DNA of 34,612 nucleotides, from NCBI GenBank assembly GCA_024741835.1, contig JAENRP010000421.1, forward strand, positions 1-34,612, in the 5' to 3' direction. Shown here piece after piece: positions 1 through 11,759 of this stretch. The DNA is from Diplocarpon mali (lineage: Eukaryota > Ascomycota > Leotiomycetes > Helotiales > Drepanopezizaceae). Numbering within the stretch: the stretch's first letter is position 1; every line of letters starts with the position of its first letter. The translations under genes were made by a program, and so were the position numbers. The notes under the pieces were generated by a model. It made no database searches. It worked only from the letters and a program-made list of their open reading frames with translations, and was not told the origin of the DNA.

Positions 1-28
1 TTCACCTATAAGACGGGCCCAGGAGTTA
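1..28. repeat. dispersed palindrome, copy downstream of U1
   Basis: A decayed copy of the 23-bp palindrome, with CTATAAG and AGGAGTTAG arms around GGGCCC. It lies about 75 bp past the likely stop of the U1 pseudogene (103), so it is probably non-coding. Confidence 0.6.
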
Positions 29-425
29 GAAAACGAAACTATTAAAATAAATAAACAAGCTATAGAATTGCAAAAACAATCAAAATAGAACTAACCTAGG
101 TATTAGTTTTCCTTAGTTCTCTTTAGAAGATAGGGAGAACTATTACTAAATAATACTCTTTTTATAAAGCGCCTACTTCTTTTTAATAGTTTGCTATTAG
201 TATTAGAAGAGTCCGGTCTTAATATTATAAAAGCTTTAGTATTTTATAAAGATGCTAGTATAGTTTGATAGCTTCTGCCGATAGAAAGGGAGACTTATAT
301 TGCAGCATTATTATTATTATCCTCTTTATTATTATTATTATCCTTTGGAGAGTTATCTACTATTAAGGGGGACACAGTAGGAGATTCTATAGCTACAACT
401 TCCTTAGCCTTGCCTTTCTTTAGAT

Positions 426-452
426 TAAGTCGTAGGCCGGGCCTAGGAGTTG
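426..452 (-). repeat. palindrome in U1, read TPRPGLRL
   Basis: One of the best preserved copies (GTAGGCC-G-GGCCTAGGAGT on the plus strand). It is in frame in U1 near residue 1034. U2 has a copy at the equivalent residue (4314-4340). Confidence 0.8.
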
Positions 453-1248
453 TATTAGGGGTTTTTGCATAAGGCTTTTTAGTGCTATACTTCTTAAGAA
501 GAATTGTCTTATTAATTACGTTATTAGCCTTAATGTTATCGTTAATGCCTTTCGTCTTAGCCTAGGATTTGTCCTTATATAGTTATAGCTTTAAGTGTTA
601 AGTCAGTTTCTAAGTATAAGTAAAATTATTAAAAAGTTCTTACTTATGCTTCTTTAGATAGATTATTAGCTAATTTATATCTTTGGATAGCAACTCTTTT
701 ACTATTATTACTACTAATAGATCGTTCTATAGTTATCTCTTTATAAGTACTTCTAATAGTAGGCTACCTTTTATTATACTAAGTATTATACAAAACTTAG
801 CTAACGATTCTCTAGCAATACTCTATCTTACAGTACTTGGTTTCTTTATACAAATAGACTTAATATAAAACTCGTCTAAGTTAGTACTATTTTTAAGTAA
901 GTTATTACTAATAACTTCTATATAATGATTACTAATAGCAAGGAACCTACCTTTTCCAAGCTCTCTACCAGACTTTAAATCAATAAACGTTTCTTATCTT
1001 ATAAATATAAAGAATAGGGTAGTCTTATTAAAGATATATTCCTTAAGTAGCGTCTTAATCTTAGTATTCAATTCTTTCTACTATATTGCGTTTTATACCA
1101 GATTTAGTAAGACCTATTAAGCATTCTTTAAGCGATAAAGGGTAAGAGCTAATAATTCATAGGATTTTTCCTATATAGCAAATTCTCTAATTAATTATTT
1201 TACCGCAGGTATTATATAGTAATCGATAGTCCTACTATTAAGGGAGCT

Positions 1249-1275
1249 GACTTGCAAGCCGGGCCTAGGAGTTAG
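1249..1275 (-). repeat. palindrome in U1, read TPRPGLQV
   Basis: In frame in U1 near residue 760. The equivalent U2 copy is at 5199-5225. The left arm is decayed and the right arm GGCCTAGGAGT is intact. Confidence 0.8.
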
Positions 1276-2478
1276 CCTTACGAATCTTATATTAGCGTTA
1301 ATCTTAGTAGAAATAACTCTTAAATAGTAGTTAATACTTATAAACTATATAGCCTTAGGATACGCTACTAGCTTATATAAAGAATTATAGCAAGTTAATA
1401 GAGCACTAAGATATAGCCTATAGTATATCCTTAAAGTCTATTATATCAAACTGTAAGTCATATTATAAAGGAAGGTAGAAGGAGGGTAAGGCTTCTTATT
1501 TAAGATTCGGAAATAGTACTTATATATTTCCATTTCCTCTTATACTAATGTTAAAAATGAATTCTTTCCTTAAGAACTATAACTATACGTGCGAACTATA
1601 CTTAAGAATGCGTAGCTAAATAATTTAGGCATATTTAAGAAACCCTTAGTATAAAGCGATATTAAGGTATCCTTAATTAGTATTATTTTATACTAGGCAA
1701 GGGTCTAAGCGATATTATAGAATAATTTCAAAGCCTTAGGTGCTATTTTAAACTTAAAGAAACCTAGCGATATATCTTTTTTAATCTAATTGGCTATTCT
1801 ATTACTAGTAGCTACTATTGCATAATTTCCAAGGTATAATAAGAATAATCTTAGATCAAGAGCAGTATAAAATTTGTAGAAGTTAGATGATACTTCTTTA
1901 TTAGTAATGCCTATTAATGCTAGTCCGTAGTATAATATATATTATTATTTATAAAGGGTATAAAATTTCTTAAAATAGAAGTCTCTAAATATCCTTATTA
2001 CGAATTTACTTAGGTAAGTCTTTATTTCTAGTATTACTATGACTTTGAATCTATTACTATACTATAGTATCATCTTAATATTAAAGGGGACTTGATAATA
2101 TTCTATAGAGATTATTATTATAGTATCTTTAGGCTTCTCTTTAAACATATAGTAATTGCCCTTTGATTTCTTATAGTCGATAAAGAACTATATAATATTA
2201 TCTAAGGAGAACTTATCTTATTGCAGTTTTATAATCTGTTTAATAGCTCTTGCTATTGCCTCTTATACTAATAAAATATCTTCCTAGTTTTCCTTTTTCA
2301 AACGCTTTATTATAGACTTATAGAATTTTAAAATAAACTTTTATAGATCTTTAGGAAAGGTCTATACGATATTAGATATATCCTTTTTAATATTATTAAA
2401 AATTTCTAATATATTAGTAATAGGACTATCTACTTCATTTATCAGCTTATCTTCTGAGTCTATATTATTATATGTTCT

Positions 2479-2502
2479 AACCTATAGTCTAGGCCTACGA
2501 TT
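2479..2502 (-). repeat. palindrome in U1, read NRRPRL-stop-V
   Basis: In frame in U1 near residue 351. This copy has no counterpart in U2, so it is either a later gain in U1 or a loss in U2. The stop fits a mutated CAA codon. Confidence 0.65.
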
Positions 2503-2656
2503 CGATTTACTTATTACTAGTATTTAAGGCATTTCTGAAGACAGTGATTCAAACTCGTCTAAGTCGGAAGATAGGTGGTTAGGCTAGTGTTCTACTTGAG
2601 CTTCAGGTGTTATAGGCACCTTATGCTTAGGGACTTCTTTATTATATACTTCTTCC

Positions 2657-2683
2657 ACTTATAGGCCAGGCCTACGAGTTAAG
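2657..2683 (-). repeat. palindrome in U1, read TRRPGL-stop-V
   Basis: Almost perfect inverted repeat (TAGGCC-A-GGCCTA core, with ACTTA/CGAGT arms). It is in frame in U1 near residue 290. U2 has a copy at the equivalent position (6585-6612). Confidence 0.85.
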
Positions 2684-3552
2684 TCGGGCTCGTTTGTTGA
2701 TTCGGCTATTAGTAGTAGTAGCTTTGCAGCAGCAGGGATAATAAATTCCTATCTCTCTATTTCATTATTAAAGTAGTTTATAATATACTCGGCGAGATAA
2801 ATCATCTTTTCTTTTATAATAAGTAGATTATATTATAATTGTTATAAGCTAAGCGTATTTAGAACTATTTAGTTAAGGAGTGCAAAATTATTATATTAGG
2901 CAGGGCTGTCTTTTATAGTTTGAATAGTAGAGTATACGATAGTACTTAAGAAACCTACAAATTTTCTACCTTGCGTACTATTTCCCTGCAGCTTTTTTAT
3001 ACCCTTTTAGATAGTGAAATGATTTAATACCTATATGGCCTTTGCTACTAGTTAGTATATCTTGAAAATTTTGCCAAGCCCTTGTAAGGCGTTATTAGCG
3101 GTAATATCAGTTATAAAGTGTATTTGAAAAAGTATACTATAAGTGCTATTTATAAATTATATCAATCTTTTTTTACACTTATTTTTCTTATCTCAGTTCT
3201 TTTGAAATAAATCAATTGAATTAGTATACCTTTAATACTCTTATAAAAACTTTTCTTAATTAATACCTTTGCCTTAGAGTTCCTTATTTAAGAAATCATT
3301 AAAACCTAAGAATCCTTCCTTAATAGTAGAAATTCTATAGTTAAGCACTTTAATAGATGAATTTAGAAATACCTGCTATTCTATCTTACCTAACGTTCTA
3401 TAGGTACTTACTATATCTTCTAATAATCTTAATAACTTGCCATCTTATAAGAACCCTTCCTCTAATATTAGTTTATTATTAGTAGTGCTCGAGGACTTGC
3501 TGCCTAAGGTAATAACCGATATATTCTTCTTAGGTATGGCCTTTCTACTTAT

Positions 3553-4064
3553 GGTTAGTAGTATTATAATGAATTATTTGGTAAGGGGGGGGTAGTTCTA
3601 AACGAAGAGATGATTGTTTAGGAAAGATTAACGATATAGGAGGCTTGTATTAGAAAAGATTGATAATAGAAAGATAATAGTAGTAGTGCTACTGGTGCTA
3701 GTACTAGGGTTTAGTAGGGTTGTAGAAAAGGTAAAAAAAAGTAAAATCGTAGTGCGGGGAGAGGCTTATTTATAGAGTTTGAAATCGCGCTAGTATATAA
3801 AGGAAAAGTGGGTATAATAAGCTTGGAAGTAGGAATAAAAGTAGGGTATAACGTATATAAGGACCTACAATTGGTAAATGATAATTCTTTAAAGGTAAGG
3901 ATAACATTTCAAAAGTAAGCGTTAGAAAATTGCATATAAAGGAAATAATCAAAAGATAGATTATATAAAGAATAAAGTAGAGTAAAGAATATATATAGAA
4001 TAAAATAATAAATAGAGAATAAAGAGGTGCTGGTATATAGGAAGTAGATAATCTTAAAAAAGAT
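3553..4064. other. intergenic spacer between U2 and U1
   Basis: About 510 bp lie between the U2 stop and the U1 start, so this would be the U1 promoter region and U2 terminator. The plus strand is strongly A/G rich (pyrimidine rich when read towards U1), with a G8 run at 3585-3592 about 35 nt upstream of the U1 start. TATATAAAG-like words occur but none is clearly a promoter. I see no gene and no repeat shared with the rest of the window. Confidence 0.5.
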
Positions 4065-4313
4065 TCAACTCGAATTCGTAAGTCCTTTAAATGGTCTTCT
4101 CTAAGGGTAATAGGCTAGATTCTCTAGATTGCTTGACTCAATTATCGGTTCTATTGTCACTTTAGAGTCTTCTTCTCTTTATTAGTTCTTACCTCTTAGC
4201 GTTTTCTCTAATTTAGGTGCCTTTATTAAAGGAACCTTTATTTATACCCTTAGGTTTGGTGACCGAGGTTTATCCGAACTATCTTATAGGCTTAAGCTAG
4301 CTAAGTCTAACCT

Positions 4314-4340
4314 CACTTATAGGCCGGGCTTGCGAGTTAG
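4314..4340 (-). repeat. palindrome in U2, read TRKPGL-stop-V
   Basis: In frame in U2 near residue 1038, equivalent to the U1 copy at 426-452. The TATAGGCC-G-GGCTTGCGAGT form shows one mutated arm. Confidence 0.8.
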
Positions 4341-5198
4341 TCTTAGCGTTTCTAAGCTTAAGGGTAAAAATAGGGGATTGGTTTTTAAATCAGAGTCTAA
4401 TACTATACTAGCGTTTCGATTTATCTCTTTTCCGAATTTTCTTATAATAATGCCTTTATCAATTAGTACATTAGGCTCTTAAATAGCATTTATTTTATTA
4501 TATTATCCCTAAGACTTAAGTCTATAAAGAAGCGATTTAGTATTTGTAACGTTTGTTTAGGCATTAATAAGGGCGTTAAAGAGTTTCTAATTATATTTTA
4601 TAAGGTGGATTTTCAATTTATCTTTATTAAGAAGAAATAACTCCTATACTTCGATTATAATCGATAGATCTATTTAAGAGCGTTGACTAATAATAGCTTT
4701 AAAGAGGCTACTATAGTTCTTAAGATGAAAAGCTGCCTTAAAAGGTATAGTAGTTCTACTTGCGTTAATCTATTAAAGTACTAAAGGTTGCTTTAGAGCA
4801 AAGATTGAAAAGATAAAATCGGAGATTTAAGTCTTATTTTCTAAAGTATTCTTATTGCAGATAGCTATATAGTTGTTATAAAAGGCTATAAAACTACTAG
4901 TCTTATAAGAATTATTCAAAAGCATTTTAAAAAGGTATTCCTATTTTATTATTACTATAATTGGATTGCTATTATTAGTAATAGGTCGTAAGATCTCCTT
5001 TTACTTCAATTTTGCAGTTATTTAAGCTAGTTGAGATTTTGAACTAAGTACTTAAGAAGTCTATCGACTTATCTTCTTTATAGATAGAGTGAGTTTTATA
5101 TTCGATTAAAAGCCGACCTACCTATTAAGGCTTTTAAAAGCTGGCCCTTATCTGATTAATAGGATTTGATAATCTAAGACTTGCTTTTTAATAAAATT

Positions 5199-5225
5199 GA
5201 CTTATAGGCTAAGACCGCAAGTGAA
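5199..5225 (-). repeat. palindrome in U2, read TCGLSL-stop-V
   Basis: A strongly decayed copy, in the standard phase in U2 near residue 745. It is equivalent to the U1 copy at 1249-1275. Confidence 0.6.
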
Positions 5226-6584
5226 AATCGGAATTTCTTTATTAATAGTACTTATATCTCTCTTTATTAAAACGACTTAATTATAAAGACTAAGGCTAAT
5301 CAATTAGGGAGGTTTAGAGTAGGCTATAAGCTAATAGGTTCCTTTACTTCTTACTATTATAGCTAAGAGGTAGAGTTTATAGTGCATTTGAAGGACTTAT
5401 TAAGTAAGATTGAATATTATATTATAGAGAAAATAAGAAGGTATAGAGGTTGCGCTATCTATAAGGCGGAAGTAATAAAGATATATCTTTGCTTCTTATC
5501 TTATAATAAAGAGGAATATACCTATAAAAGCACTATTATTAGTAGTAAAATTGTTGGTTAGGAAGCGGTATCTAAAGGGTTTAGATATTATAATTGACCC
5601 TTCTTCCTCTATTTCCTCTTACTGTTTATTGCTTAATAATATTAATAAGAAGGAATTGTTCTATTTAATTGGCTCTAATGCTTTTAAGGCTTTAGGATCA
5701 GCCTTGAATTTTATAATACTTAAAGATGCCTCTATTATTAATAGGTTGGATTTGCATATCCTTAAAGAGATAAAGAATTGATTATTAAGGTAGATTAGAA
5801 AAAGATCAATATCTTCTACTATATAAAGAAGTTTAAGGTATTTAATAGTTTCGTTAATATTAAAGCCTTTATAATTAAGACTATAGTAAACCGAAAGAGA
5901 GCGAATATAAAGGTCGCAAAGTCTTCTCCCTTCGATTCTTATACTAAGAAGATACTATTAAAAGCGAGTTTTTATTATAAAGGACACTTAAATATTATAT
6001 TATTCTTTAAGCTTAAGGTTAAGAATAACCGATTGAGGCATATTGCTATAATTACAAATATCCTAATTAATAGATTCCTCTTTATATTCTCTTTCTTATA
6101 AGATAAAATAGTCTCGCTTAGTATCTAAGAGACTAGGTTTTTAACTTTTATAATTATTAAAGAATTGAATAATATTTATAAGGGCAAACTCGTTTAAGAT
6201 AAGCTATTAAATCTATCTTATAGCTCTCTTAATTATCTTTAAAGTAATAGGAATAAGGTCTTCCCTTGTATTATCATTTTTAAAGCAATTGTATATAAAT
6301 ATAAAAAAGTTAAGAACTAGCTCTTTTAAGTTATTAAGAAAGGAGTTTAAATAGGCGTGCAATCCTTTAGTTTTAAATTGCAAATTAGCTAAAGTAGCTA
6401 TTGAACGATCTATCCTTTTTAAAGGTTAAGCTAAAATTGGTTATTTAATTAAAAGAGAGTCCTTTAAAGATTTCGAAAATTCTAAAGAGACTGCGCTAAG
6501 CGTTTAGACAGTTTATTTAGCAGCGGTTTCTAGAATCATTTTAATAAAAGGCAGGTTAGGTCCAGTTTTAAAATTCTCATTTTT

Positions 6585-6612
6585 AACTCTTAGTCTAAGA
6601 CTGCGAGTTAAA
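6585..6612 (-). repeat. palindrome in U2, read TRSLRLRV
   Basis: In frame in U2 near residue 285, with no stop. It is equivalent to the U1 copy at 2657-2683. The arms ACTC and GAGT are intact and the centre is mutated. Confidence 0.7.
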
Positions 6613-7454
6613 TTATATAATTTAGTACTTATTATATCTTTAGGCTAAAAGGCAAATTTTAAAGTAGGCTTGATTATAAATAACCAATTCCCTTCTTTAT
6701 TATTAAAGAAATCTCATTTAAACCTTAGTATAGGAGTCTAGTTCTCTCTTAAAATAAGCAAACTATAAGTAGAAGCGTAAAGCTTTAGTATATTAATAAT
6801 AGTACTATTAGGTAAGGTAATATCTATAGCCTAATTTGATCTTTTTATAGTCCTATTAGCTACTATAAGTACTGTATTAAATAGGCCTATAAATCTGCGA
6901 TTATAAATTCGATTGTCTTAGAATTTTGCTACTCCTTTTTAAATAATAAAGAAATTGAGAATCTAAATAGCTTTAGTAGTAGGAGTGTTTTCCTTAAGAA
7001 TTTTTAATAATACTCGTCTTCTATTATTAGAATTAATATTTATTAAGAAGTATAAACGAAATAGGAGTCCTCTCTTATTAGTAGCTAAATTATCCAATTA
7101 TCGAATAGATTCTTCTCTTTTATCTTAATCCGTTTTAAAAGTATCGGCCAAGGTTATATATTAATCTACATCAGCTAAGAATTCCTCTTTAAAGATTCCC
7201 TTTAGTCTTAATTCTTCAATTAGGAAGTTGTTAAATTAGAGAATTCCAAGGGCTACTTAGGTTAAAAGGTTATTAATAGTATTCGCGTAAGTTAAAAGGA
7301 GTTTTTATTACTTTATATCTCCTAAGGTTGCGTAAGTCGATTTGAAGCTCTCTAATAATGCAATAGCTCTGCTATCTTAAGAGAAGTTTATAACTAGTAT
7401 TTATTTATCCCTTATTATAGTAAACGAAGCTATTTATAAGTTCTTTAAAGGCAT

Positions 7455-7829
7455 ATTACTTATAAAAGATGGGGAGTGTGAATAAGAGAGTTCAATAGGG
7501 TATAAGAATTAAAAGGGCATATAAGCTGCAAATAGGTTTGCTATATATATATTAAGGAAATTGGATTTTTTTTTTTATTTATTATTTAAGGAAAGTAATA
7601 GGAATGCTATAATTAAAGGCTAATATTAAGAATGTAAAATAAGTTAGAGTAGGTAAGAATTTAAGGTGATCTTAAAAGATCTATATCTTAAATAATAAAG
7701 GAGGCGACCTTGCTAAAAATGTAAAAATAAGGATTAAAGGAAGGTAGGATAATTAATAAGCTAGGAAATCGTTTAGTATTCCTATTTGCGTTTTTCGGAT
7801 ATTTTAAGAATAATAACTTAAGGTTGCGA
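7455..7829. other. spacer between gypsy pol end and U2 start
   Basis: About 375 bp of AT-rich sequence holding an 11-nt T run (7566-7576). It would contain the U2 promoter and the gypsy 3' region. I could not find an LTR pair for the gypsy element here. Confidence 0.4.
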
Positions 7830-9300
7830 TTAATTAGGTATTTTAATATTCTTTATTTATAAGACCGGCTTATAGGTTAAGTTGGAAAAGTCTTAGTCTT
7901 TGTCTAAGGGTTTAAAATTACTTATATTACTATCGGTTCTTATAAAAGATTCGGAGGTTGTATTAATTTCTGATTTGTCTTTTAAAGGGAATAAGGTTTA
8001 GTTGTATTAATAAAAGCGCTTTAGTCGGTTGGCTGCGAAGGTTCCTTTAATATCGACTCTATTAAGTTCCTAAAGAGAATAGTATCCCTTTTCTTTCTAC
8101 TTAGATTTAACCTTAAATAGACTAAGCTATTAATAGTTAAGTTTAATATTTCCTAATATATTAATACTTCTTATAATATTATAGACTAGGATAAGATTAT
8201 CTTTTCAAATAGGGTGCGTTTTAAATACTTTAGAAGCAGCCTATACTTCTTTAGCTTTTTCTTAATATTATTTCTTTTATAGAATGATTTCCTTTATATC
8301 TATATCTTAAAGCTTAAGTTATTAGCATCTTATTATAAGTAAATTGGAATGGTTCTAAATTTGACTATAGTCGAATAATCTTTAAATAGGCCATTGGGAT
8401 TTAAAAGGGAGCTATGCCTCTTTGCTATAGATAAGGAAAAATAGTATAACTCTAGTCGGTTTATAAATTATCGTTCGATAAGTAAAGAGTATTTTATAAA
8501 AGTATTTTATCTAATTCTTAAATCCTCTATAGGTAACTTTAGATAGCTTATTAAGAATATCGCAATATCTTTGCTTTACTACTCTATTAGCTTTTAAGTT
8601 ATATATTGAGATTTGAACCTATTTAATATTATATTTTCGCAAAAAAGCTTTAACTACTCCTTTATTTTCAAGGCCTCTATTAATAGTTAGTTTATTAAAA
8701 AGTCTATAGCAGTAGACTATATCTTCCTAAAGGAACTTTGTAATAGATTTAAAGTTAGTAGATATTAAAGGTTGTCCTTTAGGCTATCTTAATAAGTCTT
8801 CCTTTATTAAAATAAAATATATAATCCTATTTTCGATTATTAATACTTATATAATATCGAGACTGACTTTATAAAAAAGGCCTAATAGCTAGGTTAAGAA
8901 TAGGGGATTCTTTTTATAATCCGATTTTCGTTTCTAATAAAGGATGCAACTTTTTACAAAGGCTTTGCAGTCTTTAAAAGAACCCTTTTAAAAGAATTTC
9001 CTTAAGAGTTAGTGGTAGGTAGACTTAGCTCCTTAGTAGCCAGTTTCCTTATAAATATCCTAAATAGCCTTAGCCTTTAGTTTTTTATTATTTAAGTAGA
9101 GTTATATAAGGAATGAGTTATCGCTCCTTTTAAATAATCGTCTTCCTTATATTAAATAAATTAGAGCTTTAGCTTTAAATTTCTAAAAATCCTTAAAAGC
9201 AACTATCTTTAATCGTTTAAGCGTAATTAAAAATTTCGCAATTTCTTTAAAGTCACTTAAGTAGTTAGGTAATAAAATTCTCTTATTTAACTTATAAGCT
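7830..9300 (-). pseudogene. gypsy integrase (G1)
   Basis: Integrase would insert the cDNA into the chromosome. The N-terminal H2C2 zinc module is readable around 8945-9065 (KETGY, AKSTYH and DCKAFVKSC, with His and Cys partly mutated). The catalytic core follows: KVSLDII (first Asp) and LTINRGLENKG at about 8655-8695, where the DGG of the second catalytic Asp reads NRG, a G-to-A effect. After that come a VVKQR/ILNKLSKVT stretch and the C-terminal block GTFAANRLKRFY (8012-8060). The frame ends at 7830-7832 or a few codons later. With the Asp lost and many stops present it is inactive. Confidence 0.88.
7855..7882 (-). repeat. palindrome at the end of gypsy integrase, read TYKPVL-stop-I
   Basis: A decayed copy in the standard phase, near the C-terminus of the G1 integrase, just before the terminal stop. 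Confidence 0.65.
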
Positions 9301-9369
9301 AGGACTAAGAGTCGAGTCCCTTTAAGGCAATATATTAATAGATAATTAACTTCGTTCTCTACCTATTTA

Positions 9370-11200
9370 TTAATATCTATTTTATCTTCTTTAATTAAAT
9401 TAAAGGAGTAAGGGCGAGTTCTTTTTAAAAGGCTATCTATAGTAGTGTTTTTCATTCTTAGAATATATTTGACTTTAAAGTCTATTAGTCTTATTTAAGC
9501 AATCTATTTCATTAGTAAGGCTTTAGGTAAGTCGCTTATAGCTCTACTCAATTATTCTACTAGCACTTTAGCATCAGTTTTAAAGATGAAGTAAGTGCTA
9601 TAAAGGTTGCTTCTTATCTTTTTCATTACCTTTAAGGCTCCTTTGCATTCCTATTTAATAATATTATACTTTATCTCTATTAGATTCTAAAGACCGCTTT
9701 CAAAGTGAGCTAAATGTCTTTTCTATTAGCTATTAGCTTATTAAAGGATAGCACCTTATCCGATTAAGCTTATATCAACTATTAGTATAATTAGCCTAGC
9801 GTCGGCTTTATAGTCTATTTTAATTAGATATAGCGCTTTAAGTAACGCTTGCTTCAGTTGTTTTATAGCCTCTATTTAAGGTTCTTCCTATTAAAACTCA
9901 ATCCCTTTCTAAAATAAGGCATAAATAGGTACTGCCTTTTTAGCGAAATCCTTAATCTAAATGCGATAGTATACTATAACGCTAATAAATGCGCGAGCTT
10001 TTGCTACGTTATTATACCTCTTCTATTTATCGATTTTAAGTACTTTAGCCCTTTAAGGACTTCGGCTATTGGAATTAGTAATAAAATTAATAATTTCTAT
10101 TAATAGGAGATAGTATTATAACTTCGGACCAACTATTACTCTTACCCTTTCGAATTGTATAAGCACTTGGTTTAGGTTTTAAATATATTCTATTATAAAT
10201 TATTATATACTAAGGAGAACTTCTTTATAATTATAAAATGATCTTAATCCTTTTACTCTTATATCATCTATATAAGGGAGCGCAATATTAAGTATATAAT
10301 CTACTAGTATCTTATAAATTACTTAAATAAATTAAGCGATCGAATTTATAGCCTCTTAAGGTAATCTTATTATCTAAAGTAGCTTAAGAGGGGTTTGAAT
10401 TACTATTATATCTCTCGATTTAACATTAAGAATGAATTGGTTATATCTAAAGAAGAAGTTAATAAGAAAGCTATAGGTTAATCTTACAAATTCATTTAAA
10501 AACTCATCCACATTTAAAGGAATATTAATATCTTTAACAGTTACTCGGTTTATCTTTACTACTACTATTATTAGTTTATAAGTTCCCTTCTCTTTCTTAA
10601 TAACTAAGAACTATTTATTCCTATAAGGGCTATTATAGAACTCGAAAATACTTTGTTTTAGCTTATCCTTTAATATTTCGATTACCTTTTCTTAAAGAGC
10701 TTTAAGGACCTTAAATGTTTTCTCTTATTAAGCTTTATAAGGTATTATCTTAATCTTAATATAAGGCATAACCTCTTTTCGAATCTAGCTAAGTTCTATC
10801 TAGTCAAAAGCCAAGGCGTCCTTTCAATTTATTAAGGTTTTATAAAGTAGTTCGCGTTCTTGCTTTATTAAGTTATCTCTAATTTTTAGTATATCGAAAC
10901 GTTCTTTTATTAGCCGATATCTAATAGGTTTATTAGAAAATCTACTTATAATAAACTTATCGAATTTGCTACTTAGCTTTAAAGGTCGAAGCTTCTTATC
11001 TTATTTAAACCAATTATCTAGTCCTTTAAGCTTTAAGCCATTAGAGATTCCCTAATCTACTAGTCGTACTTTATCGGCCTTACTTTTATATATAGTTCGA
11101 ATATTAGCTAGTTCTATACTTCTTTACTTCTTTCCTTTTTTATTAAATCTTATAAAACGGTTTGAATTTTCCTTTTTAAAAATAAATAAAAGATTTTCTA
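9370..11200 (-). pseudogene. gypsy reverse transcriptase and RNase H (G1)
   Basis: The RT copies element RNA into cDNA and the RNase H removes the template. Readable marks are SPYRNKQFLVIKKEKGTYK near 10560-10630, QTPLKLL, and the catalytic box YIDDI at 10260-10274 with both Asp intact. The connection AFISVIVYYRI...DFAKKAVPIYALF lies near 9900-10010. The RNase H continues with IVDISLIG (ASxxG-like), HLAHFESGL and KYNIIK*ECKGAL down to about 9370. Stops are all TAA/TAG in place of Gln/Trp. Two in-frame palindromes (11256, 11418) lie in the protease-RT linker. Confidence 0.9.
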
Positions 11201-11255
11201 AGTCGTTAATTTAAAGTATATAAATGGAAATATTATTAATAATTTTATTATTTTT

Positions 11256-11280
11256 CACTTATGAGTCCGGCTTATAAGTG
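11256..11280 (-). repeat. palindrome in gypsy protease-RT linker, read TYKPDS-stop-V
   Basis: Arms CACTTATGAGTCC / GGCTTATAAGTG around the centre. It is in frame with the downstream RT. Confidence 0.75.
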
Positions 11281-11417
11281 GTTTTTAGGTTTTTTAAAAT
11301 GATTAGTAAATTATTAAAATTTATAAAATAAACCCTCTTTTCTGCCTTATTTTTCTTTTTTCTTAATTATTAATTTAATAAAACGCTAATTGCACTATTT
11401 TTCAAAATTCCAGATTT

Positions 11418-11445
11418 GACTCCTAGTCTAGGACTATAAGTTAAA
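11418..11445 (-). repeat. palindrome in gypsy protease-RT linker, read TYSPRLGV
   Basis: ACTCCTAGTCTAGGACTATAAGT: an inverted repeat with a TAG-TCTAGGA-CTA core. It is in frame and has no stop. Confidence 0.75.
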
Positions 11446-11759
11446 TTGCTATTATTCAAAATTAGCAAACTTACCTTTCTTTTATTAAAACTCCTTGCTA
11501 AGTGCCTTTCTTTATTAGTATTAAGCCTAGCCCTTATACTAGCTAATTGTTTCCTAAAACCTTATTTTAGAATTCGGCTATATCTCTTATAATAACTATT
11601 TGTCCTTTTAAAGATCGATCTATATTTTAAAGATTAGCTTTTATAAGACTATCTTTAATATAATTAAATATTAGCTAAGATTCTAAAATAAAAGGCATTT
11701 TTAAAAGAATATTATTTAAAGAATTCTCTATTATTAGAAAGTTAGTATAATTAATAATT

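Larger units (their letters stand above)
103..3552 (-). pseudogene. U1: RIP-decayed gene of unknown family, paralogue of U2
   Basis: One minus-strand frame of about 1,150 codons can be followed from an ATA at 3550-3552 (an ATG changed by G-to-A, preceded by ACC) to a TAA at 103-105. It is broken almost only by TAA/TAG codons that fit mutated CAA/CAG/TGG. I recognise no domain. It aligns end to end with U2: residues about 40-60 read RLLEDIVSTYRTLGKIE here and ALLESFKSTYATLGDIK in U2, and there are matching blocks such as DNIIQFF / INIIQFF and KIAPKALKLF / KADPKALKAL. Four copies of the TRRPGLRV palindrome lie in frame (residues about 290, 351, 760 and 1034). The C-terminus is Lys/Ser/Asn rich. 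It could be the large ORF of an unclassified transposon or a duplicated accessory gene; nothing visible decides this. The end at 103 could itself be a mutated Gln codon. Confidence 0.7.
4065..7454 (-). pseudogene. U2: RIP-decayed gene of unknown family, paralogue of U1
   Basis: A minus-strand frame of about 1,130 codons starts at an intact ATG (7452-7454; MPLKNL) and ends at TGA (4065-4067), broken by TAA/TAG at positions expected to be Gln or Trp. It is colinear with U1 over its whole length: ALLESFKSTYATLGDIK near the N-terminus, AIQILNFFIIQKG against U1's AIQVLNHFTIQKG region, and YFRLIDSATSIPSYFLYNI against YFRILNKKPYPPSTFLYNM further on. Protein divergence is large, so the two are old duplicates or separate members of a repeat family. 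Three TRRPGLRV palindromes lie in frame at residues about 285, 745 and 1038, matching three of U1's four. No domain is recognised. A plus-strand reading of the same segment also looks fairly open, but it shows no similarity to U1 and is a shadow. Confidence 0.7.

Noticed and set aside
683..868. Short plus-strand frame with a hydrophobic N-terminus
   Set aside because: Antisense shadow of the U1 pseudogene; no independent support.
3770..3952. 60-codon minus-strand frame upstream of U1
   Set aside because: It lies in the pyrimidine-rich spacer on that strand, low complexity (Leu/Phe/Pro), with no similarity to anything in the window.
5551..5781. Open plus-strand frame of 76 codons, part of a longer plus-strand reading over 4080-6700
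   Set aside because: RIP creates TAA/TAG on the coding strand and TTA/CTA on the other, so the antisense of U2 stays open. The minus strand aligns with U1 and carries the palindromes in the standard phase; the plus reading matches nothing.
5970..6040. Possible zinc-knuckle (YYKGHL) on the plus strand
   Set aside because: Cys spacing does not fit CX2CX4HX4C even after reversing transitions, and the segment is antisense to U2.
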